Counted from the stretch's first letter, positions 47,450-57,943 are shown. The stretch is 64,000 nt of DNA from CAVVEC01 sp963747105 (GCA_963747105.1 CAVVEC010000005.1:1-64000), one strand, 5' to 3'. Notes: generated from the sequence alone by a model not told the origin. Program-made: numbers and translations.

Positions 47450-48592
47450 TTAGGGCCGGTATTCCCACACCGTCCCGTAGCCGTAGGTGCCGCCGCCCAG
47501 TGTCGTGCCGAACAGCGCGCCCTTCGTAGTCCGCAGCACTTCGCCCTCAGGATAGGCGCCGTCTGTATAGTCAAAACTGCGCAGCAGAGTGAGTTTGCCG
47601 CTCGCGCTCAACTTGTACAACGCTCCGTAATTGTTAGCGCCGCACTCATAGGTCACCCCGTACAGATTGCCCTTCGAGTCCCGAGCCACGCCCGCATACG
47701 GATTGCAGCCGTCCGAGGCACCCCCGGCAAAGTTGTGCAAGATGGTTTCCTTGCCTTTCTTGCTCACCTTCCATATCGTTCCGGAGTTGCTGGAACCGCA
47801 TTGGTAGGTGGTCCCATAGAAGTTTCCGGCGTTGTCCTGCACCACGGATCCGCCCGGGTAGCAGCCGTCCGAGGTGCCCTTGTTAAAGCTGTGCAGCAAG
47901 GTGAGCGTTCCGCCCTTACTCAGCTTGTACAGGGCTCCGTAACCGGAAGCGCCACCCGCTGGAGTTACGCCATACAGGTTGCCAGACTTGTCCATCACCA
48001 AATGGCCATAGTACGGTTCCGCGCCGTCTGACGGGTACCCGGTGAAGCCGTGGAGAAGGGTAAAGTTCCCCGCACGGCTGACCTTAAATATTGTCCCGTA
48101 GTCGGAAGACCCGCAAGCGAAAGTAGTGCCATACAAATTTCCGGCGTTGTCCCGGACCAGTCCTTGGGATGGCTCGCAGCCGCCCGAGCCATAGGTCAAG
48201 CTGTGCAGCACCGTCTCGTTCCCCGCGGTGTCGATCTTGAAGACGGCGCCATCGAGGGACGTGCCTCCAGAGAAGGTGGTTCCATAGATGTTGCCAGCCT
48301 TGTCCCGATCCACCGGCGCTAGGGGGTATAGCCCGTCGTATCCGGTGAAGCTGTACAGCACGGTTTCCGTTCCGGCGGTGTTCATCTCGTAAACAACACC
48401 CAACTGGTCGCCGCCGCCCAATGCCGTGGTCCCATACAGGTTGCCGGCAGGGTCTTGAATTACGCCGGCAAAGGGCTCGCTGCCGTCCAAGCCGCCGGTA
48501 AAGCTGTATAGTGTGGTGAAATTCTGGGCTTGGGCCAGAGCTACCAACACAAGCACGACCAGGAATGTCATTACGCATACTCTGTGAGTCAC
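47450..48592 (-). CDS. GloVer-repeat secreted protein
   Basis: GTG 48592 follows GGAGGCTTTAATC and gives MTHRVCVMTFLVVLVLVALA-QAQ, a signal peptide. The 380 residues hold about eight repeats of the form GNLYGTTFACGSSDYGTIFK, LLHGFTGYPSDGAEPYYG. Several repeats carry a Cys pair (DGCYPGG, CGSSNSGT), which could be disulfides between blades. The protein ends GTVWEYRP without a sorting signal. This is the complete version of the family truncated at 17117-17770. The function is unknown; a propeller-type extracellular protein is likely. Confidence 0.85.
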   Translation of the reverse strand: MTHRVCVMTFLVVLVLVALAQAQNFTTLYSFTGGLDGSEPFAGVIQDPAGNLYGTTALGGGDQLGVVYEMNTAGTETVLYSFTGYDGLYPLAPVDRDKAGNIYGTTFSGGTSLDGAVFKIDTAGNETVLHSLTYGSGGCEPSQGLVRDNAGNLYGTTFACGSSDYGTIFKVSRAGNFTLLHGFTGYPSDGAEPYYGHLVMDKSGNLYGVTPAGGASGYGALYKLSKGGTLTLLHSFNKGTSDGCYPGGSVVQDNAGNFYGTTYQCGSSNSGTIWKVSKKGKETILHNFAGGASDGCNPYAGVARDSKGNLYGVTYECGANNYGALYKLSASGKLTLLRSFDYTDGAYPEGEVLRTTKGALFGTTLGGGTYGYGTVWEYRP

Positions 48593-48839
48593 GATTAAAG
48601 CCTCCTTTGGTCGATTTGCGAGCTGTTCCGGGCGAAACTGCGGCCTGGGACGCAGCGTCCAGCGCGGCCAAGCCCGGAATATCATCGAGGCAAAGGGAAG
48701 TCAAGCGTTAGTTTGTGAATGGTGTTACGAAGTCGAAGGACTCCTAACTCCCGTTCTCACCAAAGAACTCGCAAGGCGTTCTAACCGTGACCCCAGAGGA
48801 AATACCGGCCGGAACTCCCTGCGACCGCAAGACAGCCAA

Positions 48840-48910
48840 CGCACGGTAGGGATCTTTCGACTGCGGTATGGCTTTCGTGAACGAAAGCCATCCACTCCGC
48901 TCAAGATGAC
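48840..48910. repeat. Dispersed repeat of the GTCAT/ATGAC type, partial
   Basis: It contains AGGGATCTTTCGACTGCGG, an internal GGCTTTCGTGAACGAAAGCC hairpin, and ends CTCAAGATGACAGTG. It lies upstream of lysS. Confidence 0.55.
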
Positions 48911-49022
48911 AGTGTCTATGAGGTTCCGACCGCACGAAGTCGAAAGGCTGTCCACCGACAACCAGTACAAGCACACCCTTGTTTATAATCACTGTTCATC
49001 TTTTGGCGACGAAGGACTTCAC

Positions 49023-50591
49023 TTGGCACTCGACGAAAAAATCTACGAACTGCGCCGCGACAAGCTCAAGCAGATTGAAGCGCTCGGACAACCGGCCTAT
49101 CCCACCAAGTACGAATTTACCCACACCATTCCCGCGATTCTTGCGGAGTATTCGGGGAAATCGGCGGACGATCTGCAGCACACCCGCATCGACGTCCGCG
49201 TCGCCGGGCGAATCATGGCCATCCGGCTAATGGGCAAGGCCGGATTCGCGCATCTGCAGCAGGGCGGGCAAAAGCTGCAGATCTACGTAAAGAAAGACGC
49301 GGTCGGCGACAAAGGGTTCGAACTCTACAAACTGCTCGATCTTGGCGACCACATCGGGGTCAACGGATATTTATTTCGCACACGCACCGGCGAACTCAGC
49401 GTGCATGTCGAGACGATCACGTTTCTTTCGAAAGACCTGCTGCCGTTGCCCGAGAAGTGGCACGGTCTGATCGATGTCGAACTGCGCTACCGCCAACGCT
49501 ACGTTGACCTGGTGATGAATCCCGAGGTGCGCGAGGTCTTCCTGAAGCGCAGCAAGCTGGTGCAATCCATGCGGCGGTTTCTCGACGCGCATGGCTTCGT
49601 CGAGGTCGAGACCCCGATGATGCAGCCGATTGCGGGCGGCGCTGTGGCTAAGCCGTTTGTCACGCACCACAACACGCTCGATATGGACTTATTTCTCCGC
49701 ATTGCGCCGGAGCTTTATCTAAAGCGGCTGACTGTCGGCGGCTTTGATCGCGTTTACGAAATAAACCGCAACTTCCGCAATGAAGGCCTGGGTTGGCGCT
49801 GGAATCCGGAGTTCACCATGCTGGAGTTTTATCAGGCCTACACGAATTATCGAGGGGTAATGGACCTGACGCAGCAGTTGATCGAGCAGGCGGCGATTGA
49901 TGTGAACGGCGGAACGAAAAATAAATGGGGAGAGCATGAGATCGACTGGGCAGAAGCGAATTGGCGGCGTATGACCATGCGCGAGGCCATCATTCACTAT
50001 TGGCCGGAGACCGCAGGCGCGAAACCGGAGATAGCCGATTTCGCTTCCCACGATTCGGTGAAAGCGCTGGTCGCACGTTTCAATTCCGCTCATGCGCATG
50101 TGGCATACGATCCCAACGAACCGGCAGGGAAAACCATTGCGAATCTTTTTGAGGCCACAGCGGAAGAGCAGTTGATTCAGCCCACGATCATTTACGAATT
50201 CCCTACCGCCGTCTCGCCGCTTTCCAAGCAGAAAGCAGACGAGCCGGAGTGGACGGAGCGCTGGGAAATCTTCGCTGGGCAGATGGAAATTTCCAACGGC
50301 TTCAGCGAACTGAACGATCCTGAAGACCAGCGGCGCCGTTTCGAAGATCAGCTAAAAGAGCGCGCCCGCGGCGACGAAGAAGCTCATCAGATGGATGAAG
50401 ACTATATCCGCGCCCTCTCATACGGCATGCCCCCGGCGGGCGGCGTGGGCGTAGGAGTGGACCGGCTCGCCATGTTGCTGACCGATTCGCACACGATCCG
50501 CGATGTGATCCTGTTCCCGCTGTTGCGGCCGGAAAAAGCGGAGTTGAAGAGCGCGGAGGGCGGCGAGGAAGCCTCTGCAGAAAAAGCGTAG
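49023..50591 (+). CDS. lysS: Lysyl-tRNA synthetase, class II
   Basis: TTG 49023 follows GAAGGACTTCAC and gives MALDEKIYELRRDKLKQIEA, the usual class II LysRS start. The longer frame from 48906 is unlikely. The order is an OB-fold anticodon-binding domain (DVRVAGRIMAIRLMGKAGFA), motif 1 (GFVEVETPMMQPIAGGAVAK), motif 2 (FRNEGLGWRWNPEFTMLEFY) and motif 3 (GVGVGVDRLAMLLTDSHTIR). Motif 2 has GLGWRW where most enzymes have GISTRH. The 522 residues are intact, with a short Glu/Ala tail. The enzyme charges tRNA-Lys in the cytoplasm. Confidence 0.97.
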   Translation: MALDEKIYELRRDKLKQIEALGQPAYPTKYEFTHTIPAILAEYSGKSADDLQHTRIDVRVAGRIMAIRLMGKAGFAHLQQGGQKLQIYVKKDAVGDKGFELYKLLDLGDHIGVNGYLFRTRTGELSVHVETITFLSKDLLPLPEKWHGLIDVELRYRQRYVDLVMNPEVREVFLKRSKLVQSMRRFLDAHGFVEVETPMMQPIAGGAVAKPFVTHHNTLDMDLFLRIAPELYLKRLTVGGFDRVYEINRNFRNEGLGWRWNPEFTMLEFYQAYTNYRGVMDLTQQLIEQAAIDVNGGTKNKWGEHEIDWAEANWRRMTMREAIIHYWPETAGAKPEIADFASHDSVKALVARFNSAHAHVAYDPNEPAGKTIANLFEATAEEQLIQPTIIYEFPTAVSPLSKQKADEPEWTERWEIFAGQMEISNGFSELNDPEDQRRRFEDQLKERARGDEEAHQMDEDYIRALSYGMPPAGGVGVGVDRLAMLLTDSHTIRDVILFPLLRPEKAELKSAEGGEEASAEKA

Positions 50592-50660
50592 GTCCTGAGT
50601 GCCGGAATGCCATTCAGGAGGGCAAATCTCTTCGCCCCGAGTGACAATCCGGCCAGAGTT

Positions 50661-51227
50661 TCAGTGTTTCCAGGGCCGCTCTATGGTCAGTTCCGGGTGT
50701 TCCTTGCGGAACGCTTCTACCACGCTGCAATTCCAGCAGGCGGGTTGTGCCTTCGCCAGTTCTTGGGGAAGTTCTTCTGGCGCGAGCTTGTCCCATTCGA
50801 CGATCCTTCCCTCAAAGCTGACCACCCCGGGACTGTGATCGAGGTGGCTGAGGTCTGAAATCGGCCTTCCGCAAAAGACGCAGGTCTTCCCTCTGTACCA
50901 CTCGGAGGCTAGCTTCCAGACACGATGGTCTTCGGGATTGGTCTTGAGTTCGGCGAGGCAGGCCTGATCGCAGTCCTGGCGTTCCGGCCATCGCGTACAC
51001 TGATTCAATTCCAGGTGCTGCTTTCCCCCGATGGCAGCGAATGCAGCCTTACCGGTCGCCACCTTGACGGCGACTGTTTTGTGGGTTTCCGGACAGGTGA
51101 CCAGCAGTTTCCCGGAAAGTTTGCGGATCTCGCGACTGCCGAGTACCAGGCGATGGATGACGTATGCGCAGGCGACTGCCAGAAGCGCAATCACCAGGAA
51201 AGCAAGGATATCGAGTGCCGGCGCCAT
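50661..51227 (-). CDS. Membrane-anchored Cys-rich hypothetical protein
   Basis: ATG 51227 gives an N-terminal membrane helix (ALDILAFLVIALLAVACAYV) and a soluble domain of about 160 residues. The latter has conserved-looking Cys: LLVTCPETHKTVAV, LNQCTRWPERQDCDQACLAE, KTCVFCGRPISDL and ACWNCSVVEAF. Two of these (CVFCGRP and CWNC) look like a zinc-binding treble-clef or rubredoxin-like site. I recognise it as a type common in Acidobacteriota but know no function. It is convergent with lysS. Confidence 0.65.
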   Translation of the reverse strand: MAPALDILAFLVIALLAVACAYVIHRLVLGSREIRKLSGKLLVTCPETHKTVAVKVATGKAAFAAIGGKQHLELNQCTRWPERQDCDQACLAELKTNPEDHRVWKLASEWYRGKTCVFCGRPISDLSHLDHSPGVVSFEGRIVEWDKLAPEELPQELAKAQPACWNCSVVEAFRKEHPELTIERPWKH

Positions 51228-51296
51228 AGGGCCTCCTCACAAACCAAAATCCAGTACTTCTACGATAGCAACTGGCTGACCATCAGGCTGTGACGA

Positions 51297-52823
51297 GTGC
51301 TACAAGAGCATGTGACGGAATGCCCGGCGCAGCAACCCTCGGGCCTGAACCCATTTGCCGGCGATGCTCGTCCAATGGCTATGAATTTCGATCTTGATTC
51401 CGCCACACGCCGCCGCCTGGGTTATCGGCTCATTGACCAGATCGACACCTTCTTCGCTTCCCTGCCCGACCGGCCAGTGCAACTTCCTGCCGAACACCGG
51501 ACTTTCGGAGCGCTGAACAATCCGCTTCCCGAGGAAGGAGACCCTGCGGATCAAGTGCTGGACGAAGTTTTCCGCGAGATGGTGGACAAAGGCTTCCACG
51601 TGCCCAGCGCGAACTATTTCGGCCTGATGAACCCCACGCCCACCTACGTCGGGGTTCTGGCCGAGGTGCTGGTGGCCGCGCTCAATCCGCAACTGGCGAC
51701 TGTCAAGCGCTCACAGCTGGCGTCGAAGATCGAGCACGAAACGGTTCGCTGGATCGGGGAACGCGTAGGCTGGCAGGCCGAATTCAACGGAACCTTCACC
51801 ACCGGCGGCAACGAAGCCAATTTCAGCGGATTGGCGCTGGCGTTGGCGGCAAAATTTCCGAATATTATCGAAGAGGGCGTGACCTCCATCGGAGGACAGC
51901 CCGTGCTCTATGCCTCGGACGAGGCCCATCACTCGATTGACAAGTCGGCGGGCCTGCTGGGGATCGGGCGCACTGCGCTACGTCGCATTGCGGTGAACGA
52001 GAAAATTCAACTCAATCCGCGCATTCTGGAGCAAACTATCACCGCGGATCTTGCCGTCGGCAAAAAGCCCTTCTGCGTCGTAGCTACCGCCGGGACGACG
52101 AACTCCGGAGCCGTGGACGATCTTCCTGCCATCTCAGAAATCTGTCGGCGCCACCAGCTATGGCTGCACGTGGACGGCGCTTATGGGGGTTCAGCCATCT
52201 TTTCCGATCGCCATCGCGCTCTGGTGGCCGGCATCGAGCGGGCTGATTCCATCACTATTGACCCGCATAAGTGGATGGCGATGCCGCTGGCCGCCGGCGT
52301 GATCCTGACCTGTCATCCCGAGATGATGGAGCGGGCATTCGCGGTCGCAGCCCCATATATGCCGAGGGCGGCGGAATCCAAAGGCCTCGACAATTCGCGC
52401 ATCAGCACCCAATGGACGCGGCGTATGAACTCGCTCAAACTTTGGTTGACGCTGCGCGTCCATGGCAGGCAGGCGTACGAGGAACACATGGATCGCCAAC
52501 TCAACCTGGCGCGAAGTTTTGCGGCGTCGGTGGAGTCTTCCCAGCACTTCCAAATAGCTGCGCCGCAAGTGTTGCCGATTGTCGCGTTCCGGCTGAGAGG
52601 GGATAACTTTGATGTGGAAGAATTGGCTGCCGCCCATGCCGCCGTGGTGGAAGAAGTCACGCGCGACGGCAGCCGCTGGATCTCGGAAACCCGTGTAAAC
52701 GGCCACAGCGTCCTGCGAATGATGGTCGTAAGCTATCTGACGGAGGAACGCCACCTGCGCGCGCTGGAAAACGCATTGACTGCGGCTGCGATAAAGCTTG
52801 GGTTGAACCGCAAGGTGGGGTAG
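51297..52823 (+). CDS. Pyridoxal-dependent decarboxylase (group II, aromatic amino acid/glutamate type)
   Basis: The enzyme has up to 508 residues, with GTG 51297 or ATG 51375 (MAMNFDLDSATRRRLGYRLI) as start. The PLP-binding features are TFTTGGNEANFSGLALALAA, the stacking His in YASDEAHHSIDKSAGLLG, CVVATAGTTNSGAVDDLPAI, the cofactor Asp in WLHVDGAYGGSAIF and the Schiff-base Lys in ITIDPHKWMAMPLAAG. Group II members decarboxylate Tyr, DOPA, Trp, Glu or Asp; the substrate cannot be read from sequence alone. The gene is intact. A role in amine production or acid resistance is possible. Confidence 0.9.
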   Translation: MLQEHVTECPAQQPSGLNPFAGDARPMAMNFDLDSATRRRLGYRLIDQIDTFFASLPDRPVQLPAEHRTFGALNNPLPEEGDPADQVLDEVFREMVDKGFHVPSANYFGLMNPTPTYVGVLAEVLVAALNPQLATVKRSQLASKIEHETVRWIGERVGWQAEFNGTFTTGGNEANFSGLALALAAKFPNIIEEGVTSIGGQPVLYASDEAHHSIDKSAGLLGIGRTALRRIAVNEKIQLNPRILEQTITADLAVGKKPFCVVATAGTTNSGAVDDLPAISEICRRHQLWLHVDGAYGGSAIFSDRHRALVAGIERADSITIDPHKWMAMPLAAGVILTCHPEMMERAFAVAAPYMPRAAESKGLDNSRISTQWTRRMNSLKLWLTLRVHGRQAYEEHMDRQLNLARSFAASVESSQHFQIAAPQVLPIVAFRLRGDNFDVEELAAAHAAVVEEVTRDGSRWISETRVNGHSVLRMMVVSYLTEERHLRALENALTAAAIKLGLNRKVG

Positions 52824-53242
52824 CCAGCTTGATTCCGGGTATCCGGGAATGCACTTGGAATTGTGCAACGCTCGGCCTAGGCTTTGCCTAGTTTCGAACT
52901 CCACCAATAGGCGGCGCTATCGTAGCGTTCCTCGTGGACGCTGGGTCGGTAGCGCTTTGCACTTTCTGCTGGCCTTGTCAAAAATCGGTAGGCTCAGTTT
53001 GATTTGTCATCCCGAACAAGCGTTCTTTGCACAGCGAGGGATCTGGGCAAGCCGCGCGAACCGGGGTCCAGCACGCCCGGTTTTGGCGTGATGGGGTGGG
53101 GGAAGCGTCACGTTCTTAGCGACGCAATAATCGCGCGTTGGCTCGCTTCCACATCAAACTGAGCCACTACCCGAAAATCGGGGCGTGACCGCCGGAGTGG
53201 TTTCGCGTCATACTGGCACGTGGCAGCCCCATACCAGCTTCG
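52824..53242. other. Intergenic region with a degenerate GTCAT-type half repeat
   Basis: I see no gene in these 419 bases. They hold a CTAGGC-TTT-GCCTAG hairpin near 52878-52892 and half of a dispersed repeat (53005-53050, TTGTCATCCCGAACAAGCG, AGGGATCTGGG). The TonB receptor promoter should be at the right end. Confidence 0.5.
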
Positions 53243-55556
53243 ATGAAGAAATACCTCCTTCCAGTTCTCCTTCTGGCAATCCGGCTCTGCGCCCAGAGCA
53301 ATATGGGAGAACTTCGCCTGAAAGTCACCGACCCGGACGGGCTAGGCGTAAGGAGTTCCGTCGAACTGGTCAGCGAAGCCAACCAGTTCCAGGAAACCTT
53401 CGTCACCGACGAAGCCGGAACCCTGGCCACCCACCGTCTTCCCTTCGGGTTGTACCGAATCGAAGTCCGCCGCGAAGGTTTCGCGCCCTTCTCGAACTCG
53501 ATCGAAATCCGTTCGGCCATCCCCGCCGAATACCAAGTAACTCTCCGCATTGCCGCGATGAGCACGTCCGTGACTGTCAACGACGCCTACACGCTGATCG
53601 ATCCTCATCGCACCGGCACCATCAATCGGATCGGGAAGGAGGCCATCGCGGATCGAACCACATCTTTGCCCGGCCGTTCGATGGCGGACCTGGTGAATTC
53701 GCAGCCAGGATGGCTCTATGAAGGTAATGCCGTGCTGCATCCACGTGGATCGGAATACCAGACGCAGTTCGTGGTGGACGGCGTTCCCCTGACCGACAAC
53801 CGCTCCCCCAGTTTCGGCCCGGAAATTGAGGCGGACGATGTGGAGTCTGTCAGCGTCTACACCGCCGGGATTCCGGCCGAGTACGGAAGGAAAATGGGTG
53901 GCGTGGTTGAAATGACCACCGACAAGGATTTACAGCCCGGTTTCCACGGCACCTTGGTTGTCGGCGGAGGCAGCTTCGATACTGCCGACGGCTACCTTCG
54001 AACCCAGTACGGGTGGGGCAAGAATGCCCTAGGAGTCAGTGCCGAAGGCGGCATGAGCAGCCACTACCTGAATCCGCCAGTGGTTCAGAACTACACCAAT
54101 ACCGCAACCACCGGTGATTTCGGAATTCGCTACGAACGGGACCTTACGGCGAGCGACCGGATCGGCGTAACCCTGCGTCGAGCGCTGTCCCGCTGCCAGG
54201 TTCCAAATGAGATCGTGCAAGAGCAGTCCGGCCAGCGGCAATACCGGGATAATTTTGAAACCATGGGGATTTTGTCCTATGAGCACATCTTTTCGCCCAA
54301 TGTTCTCGGCGATTTTCGGGCGATGGTCAGAGACGATACTGGCAACCTGTCGTCGAATCCCGCTTCCACCCCAATCATTGCCTTCCAGGGCCGGGGTTTT
54401 CGCGAAGCCTACCTGAAGGGAACGGTTTCAGTTCACCACGGCAGACAAGAATGGAAGGCAGGTTTTGAGGCGGACTTCACTCATATCAGCGAAGCCTTCC
54501 AGGATACGATCACGGACCTTACGCAATTCGATCCGCGGAACGCCGGCGACTTTCAATTCTCCAGCGCCCGTCCGGACCTTGAGCAATCTGCCTTCGTCGA
54601 AGACCAGATTCGTCTTGGGGACATGGACCGCCAGCCTTGGCCTGCGCTGGGATCACTATCAGTTGCTGGTGAATCGGAACGCAGTCAGCCCGCGCCTGGG
54701 AATCGCGCGGTATTTTCGGTCCGCCGATCTGGTGCTGCACGCCGCTTATGACCGGGTCTTCCAGACTCCGGCGTTCGAGAACATCCTGCTCTCCAGTTCC
54801 CCCCAGGTGGTGTCGCTCGATCCCGAGGTTCTGCGGCTGCCGGTGCTGCCGTCGCATGGCAATTACTACGAAGTTGGATTGACCAAGGGTTTCTTTCAGA
54901 AGTTCAAGCTCGATGTGAATGGTTTCGATCGCGTGGTCAATAACTACGCCGACGACGATCAGCTACTGGATACTGCCGTGAGTTTTCCCATCGCTTTTCG
55001 CAAGGCTAACATTTACGGCGTAGAGGGAAAGATCGATTTGCCGCACTGGAACCGCCTCTCGGGATTTGTGAGCTATTCCTACATGGTTGGCACCGTGCAT
55101 CTTCCCGTGACCGGAGGACTCTTTCTCGGGGCGGAAGCGACGCAGGCGTTCAGTCAGGCGAATGGACGTTTCTTCGACTCTCAGGATCAGCGCAATACAG
55201 TCCGGACGCGCTTCCGCTACCAACTCGCGAAACGGCTATGGGCAGCCCTCGGCGGCGAGTACGGTTCCGGTCTTCCAGTGGAATTTGATGGCACGGTGCC
55301 ACAAGCCATCGCCCAGTACGGCCAGCAGATCATCAATCGTGTGAATTTTGATGGTGGCCGGGTGCGGCCTTCGCTCTCGATTGACGCCTCCCTGGGAGCC
55401 GACATCTATAGGAAAGACAACGTGAATGTGCGGCTGCAAGCCGATGGGGAAAACTTGAACAATCGGCTAAATCTTATTGATTTCGCAGGTCTTTTCTCTG
55501 GCAACGCTGTGGCCCCGCCACGCAGCTATGGGCTTCGCTTGACCATGAGTTTCTAG
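53243..55556 (+). CDS. TonB-dependent receptor with carboxypeptidase-regulatory-like domain (frameshifted)
   Basis: ATG 53243 gives a signal peptide (MKKYLLPVLLLAIRLCAQ). An N-terminal regulatory-like domain (LRLKVTDPDGLGVRSSVELV, THRLPFGLYRIEVRREGF), a plug (QTQFVVDGVPLTDNRSPSFG, SVSVYTAGIPAEYGRKMGGV) and a barrel ending SYGLRLTMSF with terminal Phe follow. The frame changes once near 54625, after EDQIRLG. The total is about 770 residues. It is an outer-membrane active-transport receptor; the substrate is unknown. It is smaller than the receptor at 573-5440 and belongs to a different subgroup. Confidence 0.88.
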
Positions 55557-55583
55557 CAGGCCGGGGAAAAACGCGGATTCAGG

Positions 55584-55610
55584 GTGGCGCAGCGATTCAG
55601 TGCTGCGATG
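55584..55610. repeat. Dispersed palindromic repeat (diverged copy)
   Basis: GGGTGGCGCAGCGATTCAGTGCTGCGATG is an inverted, diverged copy of the repeat at 20521-20556, located after the TonB receptor gene. Confidence 0.6.
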
Positions 55611-55707
55611 AGCGCCCGGAAATGCATCAGGGCTTCAGCCGCCGAGGGAACAGAAACCCCTTGCATCGAGATCCTTCCCGTTACTATGTTTGTTTTCCAG
55701 CGCTAGA

Positions 55708-56481
55708 CTATTGCGGAGGACGGCGGCGAGAGTCCTCGGGACCGTTGTGCGCCCGACCGGCAGAGGCGTGGTGCTTCGCCTCCTTCGCGGGTGGCGCCGC
55801 TGACCCCAGGTTAAAGGCGTACAGCACGACTTCCACGCGGCTGGAAACCCCAAGTTTGTCGAAAACGCGGAAGAGATAGTTCTTGACCGTGTGCTCGGTG
55901 AGCTTCAGGTGCCGGGCAATCTCCCGGTTGGACAAGCCATCGGCAACGCAGCGGACCACGTCCTGCTCACGTTTGGAAAGAACCGACAAGCCGCTGGCAT
56001 CCGAGAGGCGCATGGGCATGGCCTCGGAAACCGCTTCCAGCAAGTAGCCGAGTTCGCGGCTGTTGGCCCAAACCTGGCCCTGATGAGCCGAGTAAATACA
56101 CTTGGCCAGCAATTTCAGGGATTCCGTGCGGCAGAACACTCCGCGAGCGCCAGCACGGAACGCCTCCAGCACCGCGCTGCGCTTGGAAGTGTCCAGCAGC
56201 ATAACGACGCGAACGCCGGGATGCGTGGTGCGCAGCTGGCGAGCTACCTGCAACCCCAGCTTGGGATTGTCCTGCAACACCGGACTCAGCAGGACTACGT
56301 CAGGCTTTTCGCTGTCCATGGCGGCCAGAATCGCCGCCTCGGTGGGCTCGGTTTCAATCACTTGAAACCGTTTATCACGTGCCAGGGCATCGGCCAGCAG
56401 TTGGCTGGTCATGCGAGTGCTGTCGGCAGCCAACACCCGGATGGGCTGCGCTATTTCCGGCGAAGAATCTGGAGCTGACAT
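55708..56481 (-). CDS. LuxR-type response regulator lacking the phospho-acceptor Asp
   Basis: The start ATG 56481 (MSAPDSSPEIAQPIRVLAAD) gives 257 residues. The receiver fold is present (PDVVLLSPVLQDNPKLGLQV, VVMLLDTSKRSAVLEAFRAG, with the switch Thr/Ser and Lys). The site that normally carries Asp, in the VVLLxP strand, is Ser66, and only one acidic residue of the usual pair is seen at LAADS. A LuxR helix-turn-helix follows (LSKREQDVVRCVADGLSNRE, IARHLKLTEHTVKNYLFRVF). A phosphorylation-independent regulator is likely. The tail is Pro/Arg-rich and probably disordered. There is no kinase next to it. Confidence 0.88.
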   Translation of the reverse strand: MSAPDSSPEIAQPIRVLAADSTRMTSQLLADALARDKRFQVIETEPTEAAILAAMDSEKPDVVLLSPVLQDNPKLGLQVARQLRTTHPGVRVVMLLDTSKRSAVLEAFRAGARGVFCRTESLKLLAKCIYSAHQGQVWANSRELGYLLEAVSEAMPMRLSDASGLSVLSKREQDVVRCVADGLSNREIARHLKLTEHTVKNYLFRVFDKLGVSSRVEVVLYAFNLGSAAPPAKEAKHHASAGRAHNGPEDSRRRPPQ

Positions 56482-56925
56482 GGAACTTGCGGGAACGCCC
56501 AAAACCCTCCTCGCCGCCTGGTCTTCAGCCGTTGTGCCTCGACCGCAGACACACCGACCCGCTGCTCTGCCGGGCGGTTCATCTTTAACGGTAGCTTCTT
56601 GCTTTTGCCGGTGTAAACGGTACTTTCGTACCCAGAAGTACATGCATGACGGACTGGAGGCCCACTTCTCTAACAGGCCGCGGAGAAAAGTTGGCGCTTG
56701 ATTTCGGGTGCGGATTTTGGTTGGCGCAGCGCTTCAGCGCTGCGATAGGTGGGCTGCTTGCGGTGACGGCTTTAGCCGCTGAGGTCAATGCGCAAGTTGC
56801 AAAGAGTTTTTTCAGCGCCGGGACAGCCGGGGACAAAAGCACCCGCGTCGTGAGACTATAAATTCTTCGCGCCTTGGGCACGAGAAGATTCGGACATCGA
56901 AACTGCGGGGGACGGAGAAAACCGT
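56482..56925. other. Divergent intergenic region with a palindromic repeat
   Basis: I see no gene in these 444 bases. They contain a copy of the GCGCAGCGCTTCAGCGCTGCG repeat at 56711-56746 and should hold the promoters of the regulator and of galE. Confidence 0.55.
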
Positions 56926-57894
56926 TTGATCGTTCTAGTCGTGGGAGGTGCCGGATACATTGGCAGTCATGCCGCTCGAACCTTGCGAAAGCTCGGCCAC
57001 GAGGCAGTGCTCTATGACAATCTGTCCACCGGGCACGCCTTTCTGGGCAAAGGATTCGAGCTGATCCAAGGCGATATCGGTGACAGTGCGAAGCTTTCGG
57101 CGGCGATACGCCGCGTGGATTCGGTGATGCACTTCGCCGCCCACGCCTACGTGGGAGAGTCGGTCGAGAACCCGCGCAAGTATTTCCATAACAACGTGGA
57201 GAAGGGTCTCACGCTGCTGAACACCTGCCTGGATTGCGGCGTGCGCCGCATCATTTTCTCTTCAACTTGCGCCGTATACGGGATTCCAACCAAGATGCCG
57301 ATTCCCGAGGACATTCCGCGGCAGCCCGTAAATCCTTATGGCGTCACCAAGTTGTTTTTCGAACGGGCGCTCGAAGCCTATGACCGCGCCTACGGCCTGC
57401 GCTTCGCCAGCCTGCGCTATTTCAATGCCGCCGGGGCAGACGAGAGCGGGGAAACCGGCGAGCTACACGATCCCGAAACTCATCTGATTCCGCTGGCGCT
57501 GGCGGCGGCTAATGGGACGGGTGCGCAGTTGGAACTTTTCGGCGAGGACTATCCGACGCTCGATGGCACTTGCGTCAGGGACTACATTCACGTGAACGAT
57601 CTTGCCGAGGCGCACGTTCTGGCCTTGCAGCATTTGGACAGCGGAGGAAGTTCAGTCGCCGTAAATCTTGGCACGGGACGAGGATACTCGGTGAAAGAAG
57701 TGATCACCGAAGTCGAGCGCGTGACGGGCCGTCCCGTTCCCCGGCGTGTGGGACCGCGCCTGCCAGGCGACCCGCCGGAGTTGGTGGCCGATCCCAGAAA
57801 AGCTGAGAAGCTCCTGCGCTGGAAAGCGACGCGCTCCCTCAATGATATCGTTAGCACCGCCTGGAAGTGGATGCAGAACCAGGAAGCAGGATAG
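56926..57894 (+). CDS. galE: UDP-glucose 4-epimerase
   Basis: The 322-residue protein starts from TTG 56926 (MIVLVVGGAGYIGSHAARTL) with the NAD-binding GxxGxxG. The SDR catalytic residues are in IIFSSTCAVYG (Ser) and NPYGVTKLFFERAL (Tyr and Lys). DYPTLDGTCVRDYIHVNDLA is the GalE substrate signature. It interconverts UDP-glucose and UDP-galactose for surface polysaccharides. It is intact and followed by a strong terminator, so it is probably monocistronic. Confidence 0.95.
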   Translation: MIVLVVGGAGYIGSHAARTLRKLGHEAVLYDNLSTGHAFLGKGFELIQGDIGDSAKLSAAIRRVDSVMHFAAHAYVGESVENPRKYFHNNVEKGLTLLNTCLDCGVRRIIFSSTCAVYGIPTKMPIPEDIPRQPVNPYGVTKLFFERALEAYDRAYGLRFASLRYFNAAGADESGETGELHDPETHLIPLALAAANGTGAQLELFGEDYPTLDGTCVRDYIHVNDLAEAHVLALQHLDSGGSSVAVNLGTGRGYSVKEVITEVERVTGRPVPRRVGPRLPGDPPELVADPRKAEKLLRWKATRSLNDIVSTAWKWMQNQEAG

Positions 57895-57943
57895 AGAAGC
57901 AGCGGGTGTCGTGGCTGTCGTGCCCATTTTACTTTTGAGAGTG

